Positions 57,256 to 64,000 of a stretch of DNA of 64,000 bases are shown here, one piece after another (position 1 is the stretch's first letter; each line of letters starts with the position of its first letter). The notes below the pieces were generated by a model. It was not told where the DNA came from. It worked only from the letters and a program-made list of their open reading frames with translations, and did no database searches. The DNA is from Nitrosomonas sp. (GTDB lineage Bacteria > Pseudomonadota > Gammaproteobacteria > Burkholderiales > Nitrosomonadaceae). Both the position numbers and the translations under genes were made by a program. Location of the stretch: NCBI GenBank assembly GCA_031316255.1, contig JALDQW010000001.1, positions 1,955,485-2,019,484 of the forward strand. Direction: 5' to 3'.

Positions 57256-57269
57256 TTCATTCAAATGAA
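57256..57269. promoter_or_regulatory. palindrome just before the first TonB receptor gene
   Basis: TTCATT-CA-AATGAA is a perfect 14-bp palindrome 12 bases before the ATG, overlapping the GAAGG ribosome site. It could be an operator or a hairpin limiting translation. It is not a good match to the Fur box. Confidence 0.35.
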
Positions 57270-57280
57270 GGTTTTCAAAT

Positions 57281-59395
57281 ATGAAGCTAAGTGACTGGGG
57301 TTTTTCGTTCTTTTTCGTCATCTTTAGTTTCAGTCACAATACATATTCACAATCGGTTAAAGGAAAAGTCGATCCAAAAACTTTGTCGTTACTGGAGGCA
57401 GACTTAGCCGCGCTGGCTAAATTCAGGTACGAAAAAGTCGGGTCGCTTACCCTCACAGCGAAAAACAAAACACCTGCGGCTGTGACTCGAATCGATCATC
57501 GCGATATCCAGGCCATTGGCGCACGTTCCCTAAATGAATTGTTGGAAATCATTGTTCCGGGTCTGCAAAGTATCAACCATCATTGGGAACTGCCACATAT
57601 CGGTATACGCGGAATTACGAGTGATCGAGAAGATAAAGTATTAATTCGTGTTAACGGCCGAACCATGAATGAACGCACCGCTCGCGGCGCGATTACAGAA
57701 CGGGACTTTCCGTTTATGGGGGATATCAAGCATATTGACGTTATTCGCGGTGCCGGATCGCCCATATTCGGTCTTGGTGCGGTATCTATGGTGATTGATA
57801 TTACTACGCACGATGCCAATTCGGTCAAGGGAAAAGGTGCTGGATTTAGAGTCGGACAAGGTTCTGATTTTAAAGCTGCAGAGGCTTTTTTCAGCAAACA
57901 ACTCGATAATGGGCTGGGAATTTACATGTACGGTGAAGCAGCGGACATGGTGGGGGCCAGTAACAAAGACGCTCCACTTGCTTTTGGTGCTGATGCGACA
58001 AGTTTTGCGACCGGTGACTTTGTGCCCCGTGACAATCCGTTTCCCACCCGGGTCAGAGATGGCCAGGGTTTTCGCGGAAAAGCAAATTTAAAAGGTCACT
58101 TGAATTTGAATTACAAAGACACCAAATTCTGGCTGCGTTATAACCGCGCTGGCAGAACCTTTCCTTTGCCACTACCTTGGCAATCGGAACCGGCATTTCT
58201 CCCAAACCTGGCAGAAGAACGCATAACGGAGGTTGGATATGAACAATTTACCGCCACTTTGGAACATGACTATTCCTGGCATAATGACTGGAATGTGAAT
58301 TTCATGCTCAGTTATGACACGACTAAAATTTTCAAAAGTGTTTTAAATCCTGCAGAACCTCCGAACAAGTACAGAGAAAACGAACTATTCGCCAGAATGA
58401 CTGCTAACTGGAGCGCTAATGAAAAATCGGATATTGCCCTGGGTTCCGCTATTTCTTACGAAATATATGGTGTCGATAATATTCGGAACGAGCCATGGGA
58501 CACAGTAACCTGGTCTGTGTTTGGCGAATGGCAGTGGCGACCGCACAAATATTTTACAACTTTTCTCGGAGGGCGTGTCGATCAGAATACTTATACCGGG
58601 GCATTATTCTCACCGCGGGCGTCCTTAGTTTATCACCCCGACAACAAAAATACGTTCAAACTTTTATATGCAGTCTCCCAACGTATGAACATTGCTCAGG
58701 ATAACCGCGAAGCTGCTTTAAACAATTTTTCTCAGAGCAAGCCGGAAAAGCTAAACAGTGTAGAAGGGCGTTATGAATATAAAAACAATGGATTATTTAC
58801 AGGCATCAGTCTATTCTATATCGATCTTGATGCAATTGGTTGGGATGATACTATTCGACGAACTGAAGTGTTAGGCAATCAAGAACAATGGGGTAGCGAA
58901 CTGGAGATTGATAAATCATTTGGCGATCATCGAGTTCGATTTTCTTATGCATACACCAAACTCATCGATTTTGATTTGTTTGATCAATCAACATTTATCA
59001 CAGCACGGCCATTTGGGTTTGGATCAGATTTAGCAAACTGGGCAACACATTCGGGTAAATTCTGGTATAGCTGGAATCTGACGGATCGCACTAGGTTTGA
59101 CACGACTCTTAGAGCGTTTTGGGGATATGACGGTTCAAAGGATTTTCGGAACAAACTTGTTGCTGACGGTAGAGACATTATTACGGCTGACTGGAAGAAA
59201 CCCTTTAAAGAGCAAATATATCTGAATTTTGCCTTACAGCACAATGTCACCCGCTCGACGAGATTATCTTTGAATTTCTATAACGTCCTGGGATGGTTTG
59301 ATCAGGATTTAAATAAACGCTTGTTCCGCGAACCTACTGGAGGGTATCGACTGGAAGCGGCGACTGTTGCAGGAGGGATCACTATTCAATTTTAA
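57281..59395 (+). CDS. TonB-dependent outer membrane receptor
   Basis: A 704-residue receptor. A signal peptide (FSFFFVIFSFSHNTYSQS) is followed by a plug domain (residues about 65-180: PAAVTRIDHRDIQAIGARS, LNELLEIIVPGLQS, IGIRGI, VIRGAGSPIFGLGAVSMVID) and a beta-barrel ending in an aromatic (GGITIQF). It imports an unknown ligand, such as an iron chelate or cofactor, using TonB energy. It is a clear paralogue of the receptor at 60206. GAAGG precedes the ATG. No transporter or exbBD gene is in the window. Confidence 0.92.
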   Translation: MKLSDWGFSFFFVIFSFSHNTYSQSVKGKVDPKTLSLLEADLAALAKFRYEKVGSLTLTAKNKTPAAVTRIDHRDIQAIGARSLNELLEIIVPGLQSINHHWELPHIGIRGITSDREDKVLIRVNGRTMNERTARGAITERDFPFMGDIKHIDVIRGAGSPIFGLGAVSMVIDITTHDANSVKGKGAGFRVGQGSDFKAAEAFFSKQLDNGLGIYMYGEAADMVGASNKDAPLAFGADATSFATGDFVPRDNPFPTRVRDGQGFRGKANLKGHLNLNYKDTKFWLRYNRAGRTFPLPLPWQSEPAFLPNLAEERITEVGYEQFTATLEHDYSWHNDWNVNFMLSYDTTKIFKSVLNPAEPPNKYRENELFARMTANWSANEKSDIALGSAISYEIYGVDNIRNEPWDTVTWSVFGEWQWRPHKYFTTFLGGRVDQNTYTGALFSPRASLVYHPDNKNTFKLLYAVSQRMNIAQDNREAALNNFSQSKPEKLNSVEGRYEYKNNGLFTGISLFYIDLDAIGWDDTIRRTEVLGNQEQWGSELEIDKSFGDHRVRFSYAYTKLIDFDLFDQSTFITARPFGFGSDLANWATHSGKFWYSWNLTDRTRFDTTLRAFWGYDGSKDFRNKLVADGRDIITADWKKPFKEQIYLNFALQHNVTRSTRLSLNFYNVLGWFDQDLNKRLFREPTGGYRLEAATVAGGITIQF

Positions 59396-59424
59396 TCGTA
59401 AGCAACCTTAATTGATATAACATT

Positions 59425-59817
59425 CTATTTTAAAGAAGCTATTTTAAGCAATAATAATTTTGAATAATCTGCTTTCGCTCGGTCTGTAAAGATTTCAATA
59501 GTCCAGCTCAAGCTCCTGGCGTAAAAACGATATAATCTTCCATAATTGCAATGTTCCTTTCTAAATACCAGTAATACGGTAACTCTATTATTCATAAAAG
59601 ACGTGATACGATCAAGAACAGCAATGGCTTCTATGTCACTATTGCTAAGATCAAAATCTTCTATTGCACTGAAATCCCAGAGAGTCACCACTGCACTTTC
59701 AAGGTATTCATTGCCTTCAAAAAATGAGTCGCATAACATGATCTCCTCAAGGTTAACTCTTCCTGTAAACTCAGCTATAAATGAATACTTACTATCCCAT
59801 TTGCATCTATGAGGCAT
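59425..59817 (-). CDS. hypothetical protein, possibly SpoIIAA/STAS-like
   Basis: A 130-residue soluble protein, unrecognised at family level. The alternating strand-helix pattern (FIAEFTGRVNLEEIMLCD, AVVTLWDFSAIEDFDLSNSD, VTVLLVFRKEH) resembles the SpoIIAA-like/STAS fold, often involved in protein-protein control. It lies opposite to and between the two TonB receptor genes, its stop 29 bp from the first one's stop. Confidence 0.6.
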   Translation of the reverse strand: MPHRCKWDSKYSFIAEFTGRVNLEEIMLCDSFFEGNEYLESAVVTLWDFSAIEDFDLSNSDIEAIAVLDRITSFMNNRVTVLLVFRKEHCNYGRLYRFYARSLSWTIEIFTDRAKADYSKLLLLKIASLK

Positions 59818-60205
59818 TTTTTTTTTATGAATTGCTATGCTAGCATATTACTACATAAGAACAGAAAAAAATAGGCCGTGCTACATTATGCTCAGGGCGA
59901 ATTTATTCTATCTTCAAAACATAATATACGCGTTGTTTTAGCAAAAAATGACTTCAAAATAAAACAAAGACTGAGGTTAAGAACAAATTCACCTTGACAT
60001 TTATGCTGGCAGGACTTTTAAAGTGGTCTCGATTAAAATTACCATATTTATGCAATAACTAAAATGGTGTGTGAGGGAACTGATTGGTTTCAATCAATAA
60101 CGAGTAAACTAATTTTAACCTGTAGTTGTTAAGTAATTTAACTTATTCTATAATTAAAGTTCTAACCGGTTGAATCAACAGCTTATAATCAGGCTTAATA
60201 ACTAA
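59818..60205. other. 388-bp AT-rich interval before the second TonB receptor
   Basis: No gene or clear repeat is seen. It should hold the divergent promoters of the gene at 59817 and the receptor at 60206. I see no Fur-like box. Confidence 0.55.
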
Positions 60206-62362
60206 TTGCATGGTCTAGTACGTAACATTCAAACTCAACTAGCATTGAATAGAAATACTTTTTTGATTTTTATTTTTTTTTGCTTACTATGCTTTTGTCA
60301 ATTTCTGTATGCAACTCAAACTGATTCTACTCGCGACCTAACAAATCCTCAGATAGACGAATTGCTTCAGAAATTATTGGCTTTGTCTTTATCTGATCTA
60401 TCAAGTATAAAAACTCTACAGTCCATTTCTCTTACACCTACAAGTGAAAAAGAAATACCCGGTTCAGTCACGTTAATTGGTGCAAAGCGACTCGATATTC
60501 ACGGATTTCGTGACCTTAACCAAGCGCTCGAAGTACTGGTGCCAGGAGCACATGTAGTTCATGATCAATTTGGTATGCCTGTGCTCGGTTTACGCGGCGA
60601 AGCAGCCAGAAATCGATATCTTTATGTTATCAATGGACTTGAATCACGTAATCTTTCACAACGCGGCACATTGACAGAACGTGATATTCCCTTGTTAGGG
60701 GACATTCAGCATATCGGCGTGTTGAATGGTGCGGGCGGAACCGTTCGTGGAAGCGGTGCAACTAGTGGACTAATTGATGTAACCACATATACCGGTTTGA
60801 CTTTTTCGGGAACGGATGTCTCCCTTCGGCAAGGATTCGGTGAATTTTTAAGTACGTTCGAATTTCGACATGGGCGGCGGTTGGATGATAATAAAGGTTT
60901 GTTTATTTATGCCGGTATGGCCTGGCAGCCTGGATCCTCACCGCATTCGGCACCATTTTTTTCAGACCAAACCGGTGTCACATTTGATGGCCGTGAAGTG
61001 TTCTCCGGGGCACCAGTTCCGTATCAGAATCCGCATTTGCGTGAGAACTACGAAGGCCAGAATAAGTATAAGTTTCATATGCAGTATGACGATGAATCCT
61101 GGACCGGATGGATACGTTACGTGCGAGGTGGGATTAAGAATCCGGTTAATACGACACTACCATTAGCCACCGAATCTCCTACTCTAGACCGGAACGCCGA
61201 TTTCCCTGATGGTATACAATATTTTTATCAACAAGCTTCTACTTCATTAACTCGGAAGATTAAATTGAGTGACGCGGCCACTCTGGAGCTCAATGCATCG
61301 TATGATGTACTTGATTTCGCGCAGAATGCGCCCGTATCTGTTTTTACCAGTCATTCCGATCGCGAAGACCATCTGGTTTCGCGCAATTTGATTCGCTGGG
61401 AACCCAAGAATTCAAGTATAAAAACTGCTTTTGGGTATGAATTCAGACATAATCGGCTTGGTCAACGCAGTATTGAGAAAGGTAACCGGGATCACCAGGC
61501 GGTTCTTCTGGTATCAAAAGGAATTAAACCTTGGTCGATCTTTAACCATGCCATACTGGGCGAAATAAACTGGAAACCTAGTGAAGATTGGTTTTTTTTT
61601 GCTGGAGGCCGCGTCGACTTTCATGAACACGCCAAAACTTCATTTTCTCCCCGACTCGCGATCATTAAACAATTGGAAAATAATAATACAATAAAAGTGG
61701 TTTACAGCCGAGCTGTCCGGTTTTTACCTGAAGATGATGTGCGCAATTTTCTAAATGATATTGAGAATACAGCGAAGATTATACCCGATTCGGTCAATAA
61801 CCTGGAGTTTACCTATCAGCACCAGTTAACAGATAAAACCGACGCCAGCGTCACACCCTGGTGGAACTGGCGAACCCTCAGTAACTTTCACAGCATTTTT
61901 AGTCGCTATCAGAATATGGGGGTGGAAGCACGGCTCAGCTATACAACCAAAATTTTTAACGGCACTTTGCTGCACAACTATGGCGCGACAAATCGGGATG
62001 CCACTAATTTTGGTCAATTCTTCTACAGCTTCCCAGACAATCAATCTAAATTGATCCTGGAAAAACAATTTAGGAATGGTTATCAAGTCTCTAGCTCATT
62101 GGTGATGAACTGGAGTTTTCAACGTATTAAAGAAGGCTTGTCAGCTGTTGGTGTTGCCTTTCCGAAGGACGCTTACAAAACATCTGTTTTATGGAATATT
62201 GGATTGTCCAGACAATTCGGTAAAAAATTGAATGTACGTATTGATGGGTTTAATATTCTGGCGCTCGTAGATAAAGAGTTGAGTCGCAGGAATTTTTTAC
62301 AACCGGGGGCATACTGGACCGAGCCGGCATCAGTGATGTTGACAGTACGTAAGAGTTTTTGA
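60206..62362 (+). CDS. TonB-dependent outer membrane receptor (paralogue)
   Basis: 718 residues from a TTG at 60206; the exact start is uncertain because no ATG or good ribosome site is near. The hydrophobic stretch FLIFIFFCLLCFCQFLYA acts as signal peptide. The plug domain (EIPGSVTLIGAKRLDIHG, LNQALEVLVPGAHVV, VLGLRGEAARN, VLNGAGGTVRGSGATSGLID) parallels the receptor at 57281, including the TERD-P--GDI-HI stretch. The barrel ends in a terminal Phe (VMLTVRKSF). The ligand is unknown. Confidence 0.9.
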   Translation: MHGLVRNIQTQLALNRNTFLIFIFFCLLCFCQFLYATQTDSTRDLTNPQIDELLQKLLALSLSDLSSIKTLQSISLTPTSEKEIPGSVTLIGAKRLDIHGFRDLNQALEVLVPGAHVVHDQFGMPVLGLRGEAARNRYLYVINGLESRNLSQRGTLTERDIPLLGDIQHIGVLNGAGGTVRGSGATSGLIDVTTYTGLTFSGTDVSLRQGFGEFLSTFEFRHGRRLDDNKGLFIYAGMAWQPGSSPHSAPFFSDQTGVTFDGREVFSGAPVPYQNPHLRENYEGQNKYKFHMQYDDESWTGWIRYVRGGIKNPVNTTLPLATESPTLDRNADFPDGIQYFYQQASTSLTRKIKLSDAATLELNASYDVLDFAQNAPVSVFTSHSDREDHLVSRNLIRWEPKNSSIKTAFGYEFRHNRLGQRSIEKGNRDHQAVLLVSKGIKPWSIFNHAILGEINWKPSEDWFFFAGGRVDFHEHAKTSFSPRLAIIKQLENNNTIKVVYSRAVRFLPEDDVRNFLNDIENTAKIIPDSVNNLEFTYQHQLTDKTDASVTPWWNWRTLSNFHSIFSRYQNMGVEARLSYTTKIFNGTLLHNYGATNRDATNFGQFFYSFPDNQSKLILEKQFRNGYQVSSSLVMNWSFQRIKEGLSAVGVAFPKDAYKTSVLWNIGLSRQFGKKLNVRIDGFNILALVDKELSRRNFLQPGAYWTEPASVMLTVRKSF

Positions 62363-62414
62363 ACAAAACTTCAGAAGTCGATTAGTCCGAATAATACACG
62401 AACCAAAAAATAGC

Positions 62415-62478
62415 AGGAAATCTCGAAAACTGACAATGAATCTGATCGCTTCAAGCCTCGGAAACAATGTATAAAAAA
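62415..62478 (+). pseudogene. remnant of an IS21 istB 3' end
   Basis: About 64 bases resemble the last codons of the istB gene at 12624-12687, with one-base indels and about three-quarters identity; the decoded tail DRFKPRKQCIKK matches [13 protein letters not shown]. It is a relic of a different, older IS21 copy. A GGGGTA-ATTG-TACCCC hairpin follows at 62496-62511. Confidence 0.6.
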
Positions 62479-62606
62479 AGTGCTGTCCCATTTGGGGGGT
62501 AATTGTACCCCGGTAACCGTGCGATCATATACTGCTTGTTGACTGTTTTGTCACGCGATGTTTCAACATGAATACTAATTCCGGCTCAAAATGATCAGTT
62601 TTACTA

Positions 62607-63444
62607 GAGAGTGTCGTCACGAGATACTAGCCCAAATAGCGATGCATCGTATATGGACAGCCGCCAGAAACGATGCAGCATTCTTCGCATATCGTGTTGC
62701 AATGCCTCTCCAACGCTTTAGATGTAAGAATGCATTTTCCACTAAATGTCGATATTGGTATAAGTTTTTATCATGATTACGCGGGCGAATACGATTTTTC
62801 TTCGATGGAATTACTGGTTCTATTTGTTTAGTCTCACAGTGTTCAACTATCTCATTGGTATCATAAGCCCGATCAGCCAACAAATAGTCGGCATTGATGC
62901 CTCTGATTAATTCAACAGCTTGTGTACAATCCGCTGTGGTACCGTCTGTAATAAACATTCGGACCGGCATACCATGCGCATCCACGGCCAGGTGTAATTT
63001 CGTGTTGAGCCCCCTTTTGTGCGATTCATCGCTTGGTTCCCGCCTTTCGCGCCAGATGCATGCGGATGTACTTTAATATGACTGGCATCAATCATTAACC
63101 ATTCGTAGTCCGGATCATTGACCAGTAATTCCAGTAACTTTTCCCAAACCCCTTTGTCCCGCCATCGGCAAAATCGTCGATGCGTGTTCTTCCAGTCGCC
63201 GTAATCCGGCGGCAAATCCCGCCAGGGTGCGCCCGTACGTAAAATCCAGAATACCGCGTTGATAAACTGACGATTATCTTTTGCAACACCTCCCCACGAT
63301 CGCCCTGGCAAATGGGGTTCCAGTAACGACCAGACATGATCTGACAGATCATGTCTACGATGAGCTTCTGACATATTATTACCATTTATAATAATCACTT
63401 ACAGCATAATTATATAGTAATTTCTAACTTGTGACGACACTATC
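62607..63444 (-). mobile_element. IS5-family insertion sequence (IS427-like), apparently intact
   Basis: An 838-bp element with matching tips: left GAGAGTGTCGTCACGAG, right (inverted) GATAGTGTCGTCACAAG. TA stands on both sides (62605-62606 and 63445-63446), a likely 2-bp target duplication. It carries one transposase in two overlapping frames joined by a -1 slippery site. It is the only complete, potentially active element in the window. Confidence 0.88.
62617..63374 (-). CDS. IS5-family transposase made by -1 frameshifting
   Basis: The first frame (ATG at 63374 to 62907) encodes the N-terminal domain: RRHDLSDHVWSLLEPHLPG, WILRTGAPWRDLPPDYGDW and the first catalytic Asp in WLMIDASHIKVH. The second frame, up to 62985 and ending at 62617, encodes the rest: GMPVRMFITDGTTADCTQA, LLADRAYDTNE with the second Asp, and the VENAFLHLKRWRGIATRY region with the Glu. 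The frames join at AAAAGGG (63018 down to 63012), where a -1 slip puts the ribosome in the second frame. The two proteins together match a full IS427-group transposase. Confidence 0.88.
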
Positions 63445-63455
63445 TAAACTATTTC

Positions 63456-63592
63456 ACTGCTGTCCCGTTAACCTAAACCAGTACTTGTAGCAATATGCTG
63501 ATATAAAATATTTTTTTACTCAAAAAACTATATGAGGCATAGAAAGCTTTTTTTGTGTATCAATTGGTTAATGTTCTTAATGGGATGGCGCT
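63456..63592. repeat. MITE-like repeat, copy B
   Basis: A 137-bp diverged copy of the unit at 56988-57126 in the same orientation: left tip ACTGCTGTCCCGTTAACC, an internal TATCAATTGGTTAATG block and a decayed right tip. It starts 11 bp after the IS5 element. Between here and 63844 I see only AT-rich non-coding DNA. Confidence 0.75.
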
Positions 63593-63843
63593 GTAATTAT
63601 TTTCATACTTCATAAATCATTTTCTCTTTCTTGCTAGCAAATTCAAGGATAGTCCTCTGGTTGCAAATTTCGCATACACCCTGGAGTGTGTGAGGCCTAC
63701 AGAAGCCGAATAGTATGAGACATATAGAATATAACACTCAATATTGGATTTTTAAGTTTGTCTTTTTTAGATTTTTATGCCTATGAGCAATTCTCGGTTT
63801 TTTCTGTCTTATTTAGTAAGATCAATGAGATGAAAAAATAGCG

Positions 63844-63987
63844 ATGAATGACAAAGAAATGATTTTGATGGATTGGCAGAAACAATACGGTACAGAATAA
63901 GGCTGCGCACAAGTATTGATTGAGCAACGTTGGCCGGAAGGTTTTCGCTGCCCATGTTGTGGTCACGATGGTGGTTGCATTATTAAG
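63844..63987 (+). pseudogene. IS1595-family transposase, 5' fragment with a nonsense codon
   Basis: ATG at 63844, then the IS1595 opening (MDWQKQYGTE). An in-frame TAA at 63898 stands where a Glu codon is expected. The frame then continues GCAQVLIEQRWPEGFRCPCC with the zinc-ribbon CPCCGH. It is cut at 63987 by what looks like the left end of an IS21 copy. Confidence 0.7.
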
Positions 63988-64000
63988 TGTAAATCGGCAT
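63988..64000 (+). mobile_element. left tip of a second IS21 copy, cut by the window edge
   Basis: TGTAAATCGGCAT is identical to the first 13 bases of the IS21 element at 10348. It appears exactly where the IS1595 reading frame loses family similarity. A second copy in the same orientation probably continues beyond the window. Confidence 0.6.

Noticed and set aside
57256-57269. Fur box before the first TonB receptor
   Set aside because: The 14-bp palindrome does not fit the GATAAT-type Fur consensus, and it overlaps the ribosome site, so it is reported only as an unassigned palindrome.
62591-63076. Plus-strand frames over the IS5 element (62591-62776 and 62894-63076)
   Set aside because: They are antisense to the two-frame IS5 transposase, which has clear family motifs and terminal repeats.
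1-64000. CRISPR array, prophage or integrative element covering the window
   Set aside because: No regularly spaced repeats, phage structural genes, integrase or tRNA-associated attachment repeats were seen. The mobile DNA is insertion sequences and MITE-like repeats only.

Overview
The window looks like chromosome of a moderately AT-rich betaproteobacterium, most probably a Nitrosomonas-like ammonia oxidiser. This placement is inferred from protein flavour, flagellar gene order, the glycine cleavage layout and the insertion sequences. No ribosomal RNA or ammonia-oxidation gene is present to confirm it.

Layout. 1-5700 (minus): late flagellar cluster fliC-flaG-fliD-fliS-fliT-fliK, with fliK cut by the window edge and a sigma-28-like promoter before fliC. 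5847-8080 (plus): divergent histidine kinase and LuxR-type regulator. 8312-12984: insertion-sequence graveyard, with a decayed IS630 transposase, a TusA-like gene, and an IS66 remnant bounded by recognisable ends that holds a DUF772-type transposase fragment and a nearly intact IS21 element whose istA has a one-base deletion. 12995-17817 (minus): cca, slt, gdhA. 18009-21230 (plus): Tat-exported intradiol dioxygenase, HDOD protein, class III adenylate cyclase. 21736-29436 (plus): sbcD-sbcC-gluQ, then a flavoprotein, an SRPBCC protein and a short LOV photoreceptor, followed by tRNA-Ser(UGA). 29853-37765 (minus): small secreted protein, EEP phosphohydrolase, PfkB kinase, and gcvT-gcvH-gcvPA-tpx-gcvPB under a tandem glycine riboswitch. 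38038-41690 (plus): SDR, class II aldolase, a lone Flp pilin with its prepilin peptidase, and efp. 41754-49554: apaG, rpe-gph-trpE, an OmpA lipoprotein, Rof, AsmA, mutY and 5-formyl-THF cyclo-ligase. 49642-51921: small RTX protein divergent from a LicD/cytidylyltransferase fusion. 52142-56218: alaA-hom-thrC. 56220-64000: accessory end with a small secreted protein, two paralogous TonB-dependent receptors lying between two diverged MITE-like repeats, an intact IS5-family element with a -1 frameshift signal, an istB remnant and a broken IS1595 transposase. The last 13 bases exactly match the left tip of the IS21 element at 10348.

How the genes work together. The flagellar genes encode the filament, cap and export chaperones. 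The gcv genes break down glycine under a glycine-sensing RNA, with a thiol peroxidase placed inside the operon. rpe, gph and trpE follow an order seen in many proteobacteria, linking the pentose/Calvin pathways and phosphoglycolate salvage to tryptophan synthesis. alaA, hom and thrC make alanine and threonine.

The best candidates for something new are the LOV-SRPBCC-flavoprotein operon, the LicD/cytidylyltransferase fusion, the kinase with a degenerate receiver domain, and the MITE-bracketed receptor block.
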